A stretch of DNA of 64,000 nt from CAZHVS01 sp964536015 (lineage in GTDB: Bacteria > Bacteroidota > Ignavibacteria > Ignavibacteriales > Ignavibacteriaceae). Each line of letters starts with the position of its first letter. The first letter of the stretch is position 1. The notes below the pieces were generated by a model. The model had not been told where the DNA came from. It did not search any database and saw only the letters and a program-made list of their open reading frames with translations. Positions 45,620-54,806 of the stretch are shown in pieces. The stretch is from assembly GCA_964536015.1 (NCBI GenBank), contig CAZHVS010000004.1, positions 1-64,000 of the forward strand, read 5' to 3'. The position numbers were made by a program, and so were the translations under genes.

Positions 45620-46804
45620 TTATCTTTCGGTTGATTGCCAGATTATAGAATGTTTTCCTCTTAAAAAACGAAAAATACCGGCTAACAAAGCAACATTCGT
45701 CATTAAAAAGAAAAACGGTAAAGAAAAAACTGGAATTCTTTTTTTTATCTTCATAAGGAAATATCCGATAATCCCTAAAAAATAAAATATAATCTGTACA
45801 ACAAAAATATAAAGAAAAACGGGAGAATATGATATTAAAAATATACTCGTAATTAGAAGTATTATTAACTGCAGCGGTAAAAACCATCTTGCTATTTTAT
45901 GAGACCAAAAAGCATAAGAAAGCAATAGGTTTTTATTAAATAAAAGATTATAGAAGTAAGTAATGGTCTGAAGATTAGTAGAAATAAATCTTACTTTTCG
46001 TTTATACTCGGCGATATAATTTTTACCAACTTCCTCCTGCGCAATTGCCTGGTTGCAATAAGTAAAACCGTATCCTTTTTTCAGTACAGTAAGCGAGATA
46101 AAAAAATCATCAGTAACTGCTTTATCAAGTGGAATTGTATCGTAAATCTTTTTTCTTATTGCAAAAATTCCACCGTTGGCACCAATAACAATTCCTAATT
46201 TTCCTTCAGCTTTTTTAAGTTTTGATTCAAGCGCCCAATATTTAGCTTCTTCAACTCCCTGCTTTCGTATTTCGGAATCATCTGTTAAACGAAGGTTTCC
46301 ACAGACACCACCTGTTTTTTCATCAACAAAATCTTTGACAAGATTTTTAATCGCATCTTTTTCAAAATGTGTATTAGCATCAGTAAAAAATAGAATTTCA
46401 TTTTTAGCAAAGTTTACAAGATCGTTGATAACAGCGGCTTTTCCTCTTCTTTTTTCAAACAGGAAAATATTTATATTCTCATATTTTTCTTTTAAGGATT
46501 TCAATATTTCATTTGTCGAATCGTTAGAGCAATCTGATCCAATTAAAATTTCTAACCTTGATAAATCATAATCACAATTTATAATATTCTCAACTCTTTT
46601 AGCGATTACCTTTTCTTCATTGTAAGCAGAAATAAGGACAGAAACAGAAGGTTGATAATCAACTTCATTTTCTTTTTTACGAAATAGAGAAAATAAAATT
46701 ATCAGAAACGGATAAATTATATATGAATTAATAAGAATAAACAGATTAACTATCATCAATAAAAATAAAATATCATATAATTTGTAATCTGATAACATAT
46801 GCAT
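45620..46804 (-). CDS. Membrane GT2 glycosyltransferase
   Basis: An N-terminal membrane helix (about 12-38), a GT-A domain (about 50-290) with SVLISAYNEEKVI, IGSDCSNDSTNEI, FTDANTHFEKDAI and AVTDDFFISLTVLKKGYG, then RKVRFISTNLQ and two or three C-terminal helices (about 300-390). The layout matches processive or polymer-type glycosyltransferases related to hyaluronan and cellulose synthase. The start could be the ATG at 46804 or two codons on; no ribosome site is evident. Confidence 0.88.
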   Translation of the reverse strand: MHMLSDYKLYDILFLLMIVNLFILINSYIIYPFLIILFSLFRKKENEVDYQPSVSVLISAYNEEKVIAKRVENIINCDYDLSRLEILIGSDCSNDSTNEILKSLKEKYENINIFLFEKRRGKAAVINDLVNFAKNEILFFTDANTHFEKDAIKNLVKDFVDEKTGGVCGNLRLTDDSEIRKQGVEEAKYWALESKLKKAEGKLGIVIGANGGIFAIRKKIYDTIPLDKAVTDDFFISLTVLKKGYGFTYCNQAIAQEEVGKNYIAEYKRKVRFISTNLQTITYFYNLLFNKNLLLSYAFWSHKIARWFLPLQLIILLITSIFLISYSPVFLYIFVVQIIFYFLGIIGYFLMKIKKRIPVFSLPFFFLMTNVALLAGIFRFLRGKHSIIWQSTER

Positions 46805-46830
46805 TTATTAATTCACTAATCTATCACTTA

Positions 46831-48015
46831 TTAATTTTTTAATATTTTTTGAAAATAATTAAATAAATCCCTTGAAATAATCTGCCAGGAATAAATTGCT
46901 TCAACTAAAGTTCTGCCATTTTTTCCTATCCGTTCCCGTTCCATTTTATTATCAATCAGATAGTTAACAGCATCAAAAAAGAGTTCTTCAGAATCTTTTA
47001 TTAGAATATTTTCATTCTCTTTGTATTTAATACCCTCTGCTCCAACAGTTGTTGTAATAATGGGCAGACCCATAGCCATAAATTCAAGAATTTTAATTCT
47101 CATTCCACCGCCAACCTGTAAAGGGACAACCGCAATTCCAGATTTTTTACAGAATGGTCTTACGTCTTCAACTTTTCCAGTAACGATAACATTTTTACTT
47201 TCTAGATTTTTAATCCTATGAGATGGATTTTTTCCTACAATATAAAATCTAAGTTCAGGATACTTATTTAATAATTTAACAAAGACTTTATTATAAAACC
47301 ATAAAACAGCATCTTCATTTGGTTTCCAGTCCATAGATCCCAAGTAAATTAAATTGTAATTTGTATAATCTGTTTCGTTATTGAAATAGTCAAGATCGAC
47401 TCCTGATGGCGATATCAGAGTTCTGGATATCAATGAACCTTTTGATTTTATATATTCTTGATCTTCTTTCGAAATAAAAATAATGTTTTTTATTTCATTA
47501 ATACATCGTTGTTCAACTGCAGACATTTTTTGCTGTTCATACTTAAAAAATCGTTGTAGAAAAAAATTGTTTGTATAATCATAATACCTTTGCATTATCT
47601 GGGACTCGATATTATGAAATCTGATTGTGATTGGCAAACCATATTCTTCTTTAATTGCAAATGCATATCTGGAAGTATGCAAAGATTCAAAATGAATTAA
47701 ATCATAATTGTTATTTTTTATTTTTTCCTTTATAATTTCTAAAAAATTGCGATTGTAAAATTTACCAACCAAATAGGACTCATTAAATAATAATGCTTTA
47801 ACTAATTTTACTTTAGAATTAATTGAAGGGACAAAATATACTTCGGCATTAGGAATTTTTTCCTTCTCAGGTAAAGTTATTTGTTCTTTATTCAGACAGA
47901 GCAAATCAACTTTTTCACAATATTGTTGAAGATTTTCAAAACTATTTTTTATCACAATTTTTGCACCATCATTAGCAGGAAAAGGGAATGAAGGTGAAAT
48001 CATTAATATTTTCAT
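46831..48015 (-). CDS. Glycosyltransferase family 4
   Basis: GT-B retaining glycosyltransferase. N-terminal ILMISPSFPFPANDGAKI (acceptor domain), a middle SPSGVDLDYFN, and the nucleotide-sugar motif in VVPLQVGGGMRIKILEFMAMGLPIITTTVGAEGI. The 394-residue length is typical. It is one of the capsule locus transferases; donor and linkage cannot be told. Confidence 0.9.
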   Translation of the reverse strand: MKILMISPSFPFPANDGAKIVIKNSFENLQQYCEKVDLLCLNKEQITLPEKEKIPNAEVYFVPSINSKVKLVKALLFNESYLVGKFYNRNFLEIIKEKIKNNNYDLIHFESLHTSRYAFAIKEEYGLPITIRFHNIESQIMQRYYDYTNNFFLQRFFKYEQQKMSAVEQRCINEIKNIIFISKEDQEYIKSKGSLISRTLISPSGVDLDYFNNETDYTNYNLIYLGSMDWKPNEDAVLWFYNKVFVKLLNKYPELRFYIVGKNPSHRIKNLESKNVIVTGKVEDVRPFCKKSGIAVVPLQVGGGMRIKILEFMAMGLPIITTTVGAEGIKYKENENILIKDSEELFFDAVNYLIDNKMERERIGKNGRTLVEAIYSWQIISRDLFNYFQKILKN

Positions 48016-48050
48016 AAAAAATTATTAAATGTATAAAAAAACATAAGAAA

Positions 48051-49499
48051 TTATACTTTACTATCAGAGTTTTTAATAACTTTAATTATTTCCAGATAAT
48101 CATTTAAAGATAATATTTTTGTTAGAATGAAGATTAAAAGCAATGCTGTAGTCTGCCATAAGATATTATACAAAAGACTCAAATGAAATAATTTTGATGC
48201 AAGAGAAAATATAAATATACTAATTATTAAAGTAATTAATGATTGAATTATAACAGTAATCATCTTCTGATAACTATAAAACCTAATTACAAAATAAGTA
48301 TATAAAATAAAAATTATGCTTTCAGTTAGCACAAGCGAGATGCAAGCACCCAGGAATGAATATTTAGGAATTAAATAAATATTTGTAAGAAAGCTAATAA
48401 TACAAGCAAAAGCAACACTAACAGCAGAGTATTTTTCTTTTTTAATAACTACCAGCATGTTTCCTAATGCAAAATTTAATCCAAGTGGAATAATCGTCCA
48501 TATTATAATTTTTAAACCATTTCCTCCTCCAGAATAATCATCCCCAAATAAGATATGATTAATCTCATTGCTATTAAAAGCGATAATAAATGCAATGTAT
48601 AAAGAGATTATTACAAAAAATTTAAACAATTTTTCGACAAAGTGTAGTACTTTTTCTTTATCCGAAAAATAAAACTTAGAAATAATTGGAAATGCCGCCG
48701 ACATTACTACTGTTGGAAACAACAAATACATTTCAATTATTCTATGTATAGAACCATAAATTCCAATTATTCTTTTATTATCAATAAAAAATTGAAGCAA
48801 TAACACATCCACTCTAAAGTAAACAGAAATAAAAATATTAAGTAGAATTAGATAATAAGATTTTTTTAGCAAGGCAGAAATTAATTTAAAATCAGGTCTA
48901 ATTATTTTAAGTTCATATTTTTTCTTCACCTTTAAATAAAAGTATAGAAGAGTACTTAGATTCGCTATCATCATAACAAACAAAAAGTTCAAGAGTCGAT
49001 CAGATATAAGAAGAATAACTGTTCCAAATACTATTAGCATCAATTTTTCGAAAATCAACATTAGTGAAAATGTTTTAAAATCCTGCTGAGATGCCACAAA
49101 AGAGCGAAGTGAAGTAACCAAGAATGTTATTGTTTGAAAAATTAAAATTAGAAGAATAAATATTACTTCTTCCGTCTTATAAATTCCAGTAAATCGCAGG
49201 ATTAAAAAAATTAAAAAAATGATACAAAAAACAAGAACTCTAAAAGCATTAATATTACTAAACAATTCAGAAGAATAAGTACCCTTTTGCGTTAACTCTC
49301 TTATTAAATAGTAATCTAATCCACTGTCTATTAAGACCGAAAAAATAATGACAATTGATGTAGCATAAGTATAAACTCCAAACTGCTCAGAGCCAAGAAT
49401 TCTTGCAGCTAGTATAAAAAGTAATACCCAAAGAGGTTTCGTGATTAAATTAGCTAGAGTAACCCAGGAAAAGGATTTGAATAGAAAAATTTTATCCAT
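48051..49499 (-). CDS. O-antigen/capsule repeat-unit flippase (Wzx-like)
   Basis: Some 12-14 hydrophobic helices over 482 residues; the N-terminus VTLANLITKPLWVLLFILAARILGSEQFGVYTYA is characteristic of Wzx/PST proteins. It overlaps the wzy-like gene upstream by eight bases, so repeat-unit flipping and polymerisation are encoded as a coupled pair. Confidence 0.9.
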   Translation of the reverse strand: MDKIFLFKSFSWVTLANLITKPLWVLLFILAARILGSEQFGVYTYATSIVIIFSVLIDSGLDYYLIRELTQKGTYSSELFSNINAFRVLVFCIIFLIFLILRFTGIYKTEEVIFILLILIFQTITFLVTSLRSFVASQQDFKTFSLMLIFEKLMLIVFGTVILLISDRLLNFLFVMMIANLSTLLYFYLKVKKKYELKIIRPDFKLISALLKKSYYLILLNIFISVYFRVDVLLLQFFIDNKRIIGIYGSIHRIIEMYLLFPTVVMSAAFPIISKFYFSDKEKVLHFVEKLFKFFVIISLYIAFIIAFNSNEINHILFGDDYSGGGNGLKIIIWTIIPLGLNFALGNMLVVIKKEKYSAVSVAFACIISFLTNIYLIPKYSFLGACISLVLTESIIFILYTYFVIRFYSYQKMITVIIQSLITLIISIFIFSLASKLFHLSLLYNILWQTTALLLIFILTKILSLNDYLEIIKVIKNSDSKV

Positions 49500-50814
49500 T
49501 TAAAGCCATTTGCTTGTTAACCTTTAAAGCCATTTTTTCTATGACGGGAATACAAAATAAAAGAAGAATCAGACTTAGTATAAAATCAGCACCAGTTACT
49601 ATTAGTGAAAAAAATGAAATTTCAATAATTATAAAAAAATAAACTAACAATACAAAATATTTCAGTTTCCCTGTCGAAAAAAAAGCGAACCAGAAAAAAG
49701 AAGTGGTTAACCCAAGAAAATACAAAATAAAAAAAACACCCCAATCACCATAATCTGCATGTATATCTCGTAAAAAAGTACCGGTATTTGTCCACATAGG
49801 TATATAATATCCCTTTTTATCAAAAGGTACTTTTTCTGTTAATTCAAACTTTGAGAAGAAATTATAAAAAGCGGCAAATGTAGTTTCACCGAATCTATTA
49901 TTTTCTTTTTCTAACTGTAAATATTTATCTAGTACGGCAACATGACTACTTAAATAAATATAAATTGAGGGTGAAAAAAAAATATTTGTTTTCAAACTAC
50001 TTAAACTCCTACTGGTACCTTTATATTTTTCATATGTACCACGAAATGATCTTACAGTAACGGCTCCAGCAATAACAATAATCAATACAAATGAAATTAT
50101 AAGGAAATTTCTACTTTTACTTTCTTTTTTTGCATCAGGATCTTTTAATAGATAATATTTAGCAAGTAAATATGAGGTTAAAAAAGAAACCAATCCGAGC
50201 AACATACCAATTCTTGCAAACATTGCTAGACTTTTAAGCATATAGCCAAGCAACGGGAGAATAGCAATTATAGATAATTTCCTTTTATAAGCAGAATATA
50301 AGCCTGCTAAAAAAATTCCGATTAATGAAAACACCTGAAAATAAGGTACAATGCCTTCAATTTTAGAATGGACACGAAGAGAATAAATATCACTAGCAGC
50401 TAAAAAAACTGCTCCAACTCCTCCAAACATTTTTATGAGAACAGACCAGGTATGAAGAGCATTTATTAGTCCAATTATTCCAAATAAAATTATTGCCCAT
50501 TTTAGAATATTTCCATCATCAGAAAAAAGCAATAATCTTATGGTTTGTTTTTCCATTACATTATTATTTTTTTCAAAAGAGCTCCTTGCAAAGTATATAG
50601 TTATTATTCCCAAAGCATATGCAAGAAAAGAAAAAATAATTAGGTACCAAGTTATGAAAGACAAATCTTGATAAGGCATCAATTTCAGTTCATATAAAGA
50701 CAACATCCCAATCCATATTATTGAATATACTGAAAGAGGATTAAAAATTTTTAAAAAGATTTTTTTCCCGACAATAAGGAAAAGGAATAAGATGAAGATA
50801 GTTATAAAAAACAT
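49492..50814 (-). CDS. Polysaccharide polymerase (Wzy/O-antigen polymerase-like)
   Basis: A 440-residue protein with about 10-12 membrane segments and a larger periplasmic loop (about 250-345, after VRSFRGTYEKYKG). Family-type positions such as WTNTGTFLRDIHADYGDWGVF and a late polar-hydrophobic pattern fit oligosaccharide repeat-unit polymerases, which have low sequence conservation. The call rests on topology and location between wzz and wzx. Confidence 0.8.
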   Translation of the reverse strand: MFFITIFILFLFLIVGKKIFLKIFNPLSVYSIIWIGMLSLYELKLMPYQDLSFITWYLIIFSFLAYALGIITIYFARSSFEKNNNVMEKQTIRLLLFSDDGNILKWAIILFGIIGLINALHTWSVLIKMFGGVGAVFLAASDIYSLRVHSKIEGIVPYFQVFSLIGIFLAGLYSAYKRKLSIIAILPLLGYMLKSLAMFARIGMLLGLVSFLTSYLLAKYYLLKDPDAKKESKSRNFLIISFVLIIVIAGAVTVRSFRGTYEKYKGTSRSLSSLKTNIFFSPSIYIYLSSHVAVLDKYLQLEKENNRFGETTFAAFYNFFSKFELTEKVPFDKKGYYIPMWTNTGTFLRDIHADYGDWGVFFILYFLGLTTSFFWFAFFSTGKLKYFVLLVYFFIIIEISFFSLIVTGADFILSLILLLFCIPVIEKMALKVNKQMALNG

Positions 50815-50823
50815 TAATAGTTA

Positions 50824-52041
50824 TTACTTTACTCTATAAAAGCTTTTAATTTTTTTAAAGAAAGAATTAAGTCTTTTATCCACAAGATTTTTTAACAAGA
50901 TATCATTTGTGTGTTTTTCGCCTATAAAAACTATTAATACAAGAAAGAAAAGGAATAATCCTGAAAAACCTGCAACAATAAAACTTCTTTTAGGAGAATA
51001 TTTTTCAATGGGTGGGACTGCAAAGTCAAGCACCTGAACAGTTGGAATACTTTTTTGTTCCTCAATTTTAGCTTGTTCATAAAGTGGAAGAACTACTTCC
51101 AAAATTTTTGTTTGAATTTGAATTTCTCTATAGTATTTAAAATACCTCATTATAATTTCAGGTGCTTTTTTAAATGGAAAAAGTATGTTAGAAGTATCTG
51201 AAAGTGAATTTGCATTTTTTAATTCTGAAACTTTTTTGTTAATCATTGAAATTTGATTTTGAACCAAAGAATATTCTGGTGAATTAATTCCTTTGGTTTG
51301 CATTACTGTAAATTTATTTATTTCGAGTTCTGCAACTTTAGATTCTAACTCGGCAGCAACTTTTACTGCAAGTTCTATTTGTTCAGGAATGACGTATATT
51401 CCATATTTTTTTTGAAATAAATACATCGAATCTTCTGCAATTCGAAGATCTTCTATATTTTTAAGATATCTGCTTTCAATAAACTTTTTGTTGTTTTTTG
51501 CTTGCTCTGTAGTAAAATGTATATTAAGGCTGTCTAAAAGATAAACAAAATAGTTTGCCATAACAGCAGCTAATTTTGGATTTTTATTAATAACACTTAT
51601 CTCAATCATTCCAAATTCATTGGGATCAAAAGATAAATCACTTCTAAATATTTTTAACAGCTTATCATAGTTTTGATTTTTTATGTCATAATATTTAAAT
51701 AAATCAAATTTGTCAATTACATATGTTAAAGTTTGCCGACTATTCAAAATTCCCAGCAACATATCCTCAGATGTATTGCCACCTAAACCAAACAACTTTG
51801 CTCCAACCGAGACAGGTGAATTACCAGAAACCAAACCGGCTAATCCTCCAAGTCCCATATTATTTTGCTGTGGAATCATAACCACTGTAGTAGCTTTATA
51901 TTGGTTTGCTAATAATAAGACAATCACAACATTGATTGTTAAAAAAAACAAAAAATTAAATAAAATAAAATTCTTCCACTTAAGCAGAATTGATAAATAG
52001 TCGGAGAGCTTTGTAGTATTATTCTCTATTGATGAATTCAT
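50824..52041 (-). CDS. Chain-length determinant protein (Wzz/GumC-like)
   Basis: Two membrane helices (about 25-48 and 350-372) flank a large periplasmic domain. It includes VVMIPQQNNMGLGGLAGL near the first span, SVINKNPKLAAVMANYFV, and a coiled-coil stretch (about 165-290). Just before the second helix is the conserved proline region VQVLDFAVPPIEKYSPKRSF. No Walker-type kinase domain follows, so this is the non-kinase form. Regulates glycan chain length and export. Confidence 0.9.
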   Translation of the reverse strand: MNSSIENNTTKLSDYLSILLKWKNFILFNFLFFLTINVVIVLLLANQYKATTVVMIPQQNNMGLGGLAGLVSGNSPVSVGAKLFGLGGNTSEDMLLGILNSRQTLTYVIDKFDLFKYYDIKNQNYDKLLKIFRSDLSFDPNEFGMIEISVINKNPKLAAVMANYFVYLLDSLNIHFTTEQAKNNKKFIESRYLKNIEDLRIAEDSMYLFQKKYGIYVIPEQIELAVKVAAELESKVAELEINKFTVMQTKGINSPEYSLVQNQISMINKKVSELKNANSLSDTSNILFPFKKAPEIIMRYFKYYREIQIQTKILEVVLPLYEQAKIEEQKSIPTVQVLDFAVPPIEKYSPKRSFIVAGFSGLFLFFLVLIVFIGEKHTNDILLKNLVDKRLNSFFKKIKSFYRVK

Positions 52042-52055
52042 ATTGACTCTTCTGT

Positions 52056-53255
52056 TTAAACTTTAATAATATAATTATAAAACTCAGAATAATTTTTGTA
52101 CACCGAAGAAGAAAGGAAATTTTTCATATGTTCCTTTAAAGTATCGTATTTTTTTTTGATTAATTCTTTATGAACAATAAATTTTTCAATTTTACTGGTC
52201 AGTTCGTGTATATTATCAAATAATAAATCTTCATCATGGTTCAAAATTTCAGGGATTGCTCCATTTTTTGAACCCATTGGTAAAGCACCACAAAAATACG
52301 ACTCAATTAATCCCATACCAAAAGTTTCATTATATCTGGAGGGCAATATAAAAAGATCGGCATTTTTAAAAAAATCCAAGAGTTCAACTTCCGATTTCCA
52401 TCCATGTATTTTATAAGATTCAGCAGGTAAAGAGGAAAGCATTTTTTTTGTCTCATCCAGATAGTTACCCTGCCCGATAATAAGTAATTGAATTTTATTT
52501 CCGTATTCTTTGTATAACGATTTAAATGATTCAACCAGGATGTCTATTCCCTTATAAAAGTCAATAGCACCTGCATACATAATTACCATTGGATTCTTAT
52601 TATCTTTTTCCGAAGTTCTATTAATCTCTTTCGATGCAGAATTATATATTTTCCAAATCTTATTTGAAGGTACATTCAAATCAGAAACCAAAATTTCTTT
52701 TACATAATCTGAAGGTGAAATGAGATAATCAATTTCTTTTTCAAGAAATTTTTTTTTGTTATATGCGACTAATGGAATTTTTTTATTGGGAAATTTAGTT
52801 CTGCGTCCTAAAAAAAAGAAATCATGAAAAGAAATCACTTTCTTAGCTTTTGGATATAACTTAGCTAAATATCGGATAATCTTCTGTGAAGGAAGTAAAT
52901 TCATATTATTAGAAATATGAATAATATCAATATCTTCAAAAGGAATTTTTAATAATGCTTTTTTTATTTTAATCCAGTTGAATGGATTTATTAAAATATA
53001 GATGAGTGAACTTTTACCAATTTTTTTTCTGTTGCCGATAAAATTCAAAATGAATTCAGAAATTCCTTTAAGATATATTCTCATTACTTTAATTCCATTA
53101 ACTTCTTCAAACGTCGACTCTATTAAAGAATCAAAACTTAATACAAATACATCCTTTCCAGTTTTCAACTGATTTTCGGCAATTTTTTTAGTTTGTTTTT
53201 CAGCCCCCCCTGGTTCATTTGGATAGAATAAAGAAGTGACATATAAAATTTTCAT
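52056..53255 (-). CDS. Glycosyltransferase family 4
   Basis: GT-B fold. VTSLFYPNEPGGAEKQTKKIAENQ (glycine-rich acceptor loop), SASKEI in the hinge, KGIDILVESFKSLY, and the sugar-nucleotide site PSRYNETFGMGLIESYFCGALPMGS with the EX7E-type glutamates. 399 residues. It lies between the aminotransferase and wzz genes. Donor unknown. Confidence 0.9.
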   Translation of the reverse strand: MKILYVTSLFYPNEPGGAEKQTKKIAENQLKTGKDVFVLSFDSLIESTFEEVNGIKVMRIYLKGISEFILNFIGNRKKIGKSSLIYILINPFNWIKIKKALLKIPFEDIDIIHISNNMNLLPSQKIIRYLAKLYPKAKKVISFHDFFFLGRRTKFPNKKIPLVAYNKKKFLEKEIDYLISPSDYVKEILVSDLNVPSNKIWKIYNSASKEINRTSEKDNKNPMVIMYAGAIDFYKGIDILVESFKSLYKEYGNKIQLLIIGQGNYLDETKKMLSSLPAESYKIHGWKSEVELLDFFKNADLFILPSRYNETFGMGLIESYFCGALPMGSKNGAIPEILNHDEDLLFDNIHELTSKIEKFIVHKELIKKKYDTLKEHMKNFLSSSVYKNYSEFYNYIIKV

Positions 53256-53280
53256 TTCTTAGATATAAAATTTACCCAGA

Positions 53281-54426
53281 TTAAAAAATATTCTTAATCG
53301 CTTTTACTACATCTTCAACATCGTCATCTGTTAACTTAGCTGAAAATGGGATGGAGACTGTTCTTTCAGAAATAAATTCTGCATTCGGAAAATCTCCAAT
53401 TTTATAATTCAATTCTTTCTTATAATACGGATGTAAATGAACTGCTCTATAATGCACTCCGGTTCCAATCTTCTCTTTATGCAATTTCATTATTAAATCA
53501 TCTCTTTTCATTCTTACTCTGTCTGTATCCAGGAGTAAAATAAAAAGATGTAATCCATGTCTAGTATTTTCTTCGGGTTCCAGTGGTAAAAAGACTGGTA
53601 AATTTTGCAACTCTTTTTTATAGTAATTCCAAATTTGTTTTCTTCTTTGATAATTTCTCTCAACTTTAGCAAGCTGATGAATTCCCAGTGATGCTTGAAT
53701 ATCTGTCATATTATACTTAAAGCCCGGGTAATAAACTTCATAGTGTTTATACCCTTCGTCTGAAAATCTTTTCCAGGCATCCTTCGTCATTCCATGCAAA
53801 GCCCATATTTTTATTTTGCTTGCAAGATCATCATCATTGGTGGTTAACATTCCACCTTCAGCAGTAGAAACATTTTTAGTAACATAAAAGCTATAGCTTG
53901 ATATGTCATTGAATGTGCCAATCTTTTTTCCTTTGTATTCAGTTTCAATTGCGTGAGCAGTATCGTGAATTATTTTTAAGTTATACTCACGTGCCAGTGA
54001 TTCAACTCCTCCAATATCGCATGCTCTGCCGGCAAAATGGACAGGAATGATTGCTTTTGTTTTATCTGTAATTTTTCTTTTTACATCTTCTAAATCAATA
54101 GTCATTTTAAATTTGTCAACATCAACCAGTACCGGTTTAGCCCCCGAATGAATGACTGCGTTGGATGTAGCAACAAATGTCATTGTCGGAACAATAACTT
54201 CATCTCCGGGTTTAAGATCAAGAGCTAATATAGATAAATGCAAACCAGCTGTACAAGAACTAACAGCAACAGCATTTTTTACACTAATATAATTTTTAAA
54301 TTCTTCTTCAAAACGGGCAACTTTAGGACCTGTTCCAATCCATCCGGATCTCAAAGTCTCTATTACTTCCTGTATTTCGTCTTCCTCAATTAATGGACTA
54401 CCAAATACAAGATAATCTTTACGCAT
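53281..54426 (-). CDS. DegT/DnrJ/EryC1 family sugar aminotransferase
   Basis: PLP-dependent aminotransferase making amino sugars for the polysaccharide. GSPLIEEDEIQEVIETLRSGWIGTGPKVARFEEEF at the N-terminus, SSCTAGLHLSILAL, HDTAHA with Asp155, and the PLP lysine Lys184 in SFYVTKNVSTAEGGML. The open frame continues 21 codons upstream of 54426, but GGAG lies nine bases before this ATG and the family starts here, giving 381 residues. It is the first gene of the capsule operon, and a 9-base-pair hairpin sits in the leader. Confidence 0.93.
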   Translation of the reverse strand: MRKDYLVFGSPLIEEDEIQEVIETLRSGWIGTGPKVARFEEEFKNYISVKNAVAVSSCTAGLHLSILALDLKPGDEVIVPTMTFVATSNAVIHSGAKPVLVDVDKFKMTIDLEDVKRKITDKTKAIIPVHFAGRACDIGGVESLAREYNLKIIHDTAHAIETEYKGKKIGTFNDISSYSFYVTKNVSTAEGGMLTTNDDDLASKIKIWALHGMTKDAWKRFSDEGYKHYEVYYPGFKYNMTDIQASLGIHQLAKVERNYQRRKQIWNYYKKELQNLPVFLPLEPEENTRHGLHLFILLLDTDRVRMKRDDLIMKLHKEKIGTGVHYRAVHLHPYYKKELNYKIGDFPNAEFISERTVSIPFSAKLTDDDVEDVVKAIKNIF

Positions 54427-54457
54427 TCGTGTTCTCCGAAAATGTATGGTCAATTTA

Positions 54458-54486
54458 TTTTGTAATCTGCAAAGCAAATTACAAAA
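54458..54486 (-). promoter_or_regulatory. Leader hairpin upstream of the capsule operon
   Basis: TTTTGTAAT (54458-54466) pairs with ATTACAAAA (54478-54486), and TGC (54468-54470) pairs with GCA (54474-54476) over a loop AAA. It lies 30-60 bases before the aminotransferase ATG, so it would fold in the leader of the capsule mRNA. Further upstream CCTTTTTATT/AATAAAAAGG (about 54518-54538) forms a near-perfect palindrome. No promoter for the minus strand could be picked with confidence. Confidence 0.4.
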
Positions 54487-54560
54487 CATTTTTTTGATAT
54501 AGCACTACTAAATTATCCCCTTTTTATTCAATAAAAAGGCATTTTTTTATTACTAAGCAC

Positions 54561-54590
54561 TTGACAAAAGAAATTTTTGTTTTATTTTTG
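54561..54590 (+). promoter_or_regulatory. Promoter of the candidate RNA / small-gene operon
   Basis: TTGACA (54561-54566) is followed by TATTTTTG (54583-54590), an exact TAnnTTTG. The TTG to TAnnTTTG spacing is 19 bases, matching the Bacteroidota -33/-7 layout. A start near 54595-54600 is predicted. Confidence 0.65.
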
Positions 54591-54596
54591 CAATAG

Positions 54597-54722
54597 AAAT
54601 TAAAAGAAAGAATAAATTTATAGTAGATTGCTACCGGTTTTAACTTTGTAAAATCAAGTTATGGTTTAAACCAGAGTAGTAATGTTACGCCGATTTCAGG
54701 AATTTCTCTGGTCGGTTTTTTG
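54597..54722 (+). ncRNA. Candidate structured small RNA or attenuator leader
   Basis: Between the promoter and the first gene the transcript can fold into a closed multi-stem structure. ACCG (54633-54636) pairs CGGT (54713-54716). Inside are AACTT (54642-54646) with AAGTT (54656-54660), and ACCAGAG (54670-54676) with CTCTGGT (54706-54712), the latter enclosing a 29-base loop. A run of six T (54716-54721) follows at once, as in an intrinsic terminator. No known riboswitch consensus was recognised. It may be a free-standing RNA ending near 54722 or a conditional terminator for the genes downstream. Confidence 0.5.
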
Positions 54723-54806
54723 TTTATTTAAGAAAGGAATGATTATAGTTATTGATACGTATTGTTATGTTCAGTATTGTTTATTCAATAATAGAAAGGT
54801 GATACT

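Noticed and set aside
45603..45887. 94-codon minus-strand open frame overlapping the membrane GT2 gene
   Set aside because: Same strand but a different frame inside the 3-prime end of a clear GT2 gene, with no own signals.
54490..54806. tRNA or known riboswitch in the divergent gap
   Set aside because: No cloverleaf and no CCA-type acceptor; the folded stretch does not match the cyclic-di-GMP, preQ1, SAM or cobalamin consensus I know, so it is listed only as a candidate RNA.
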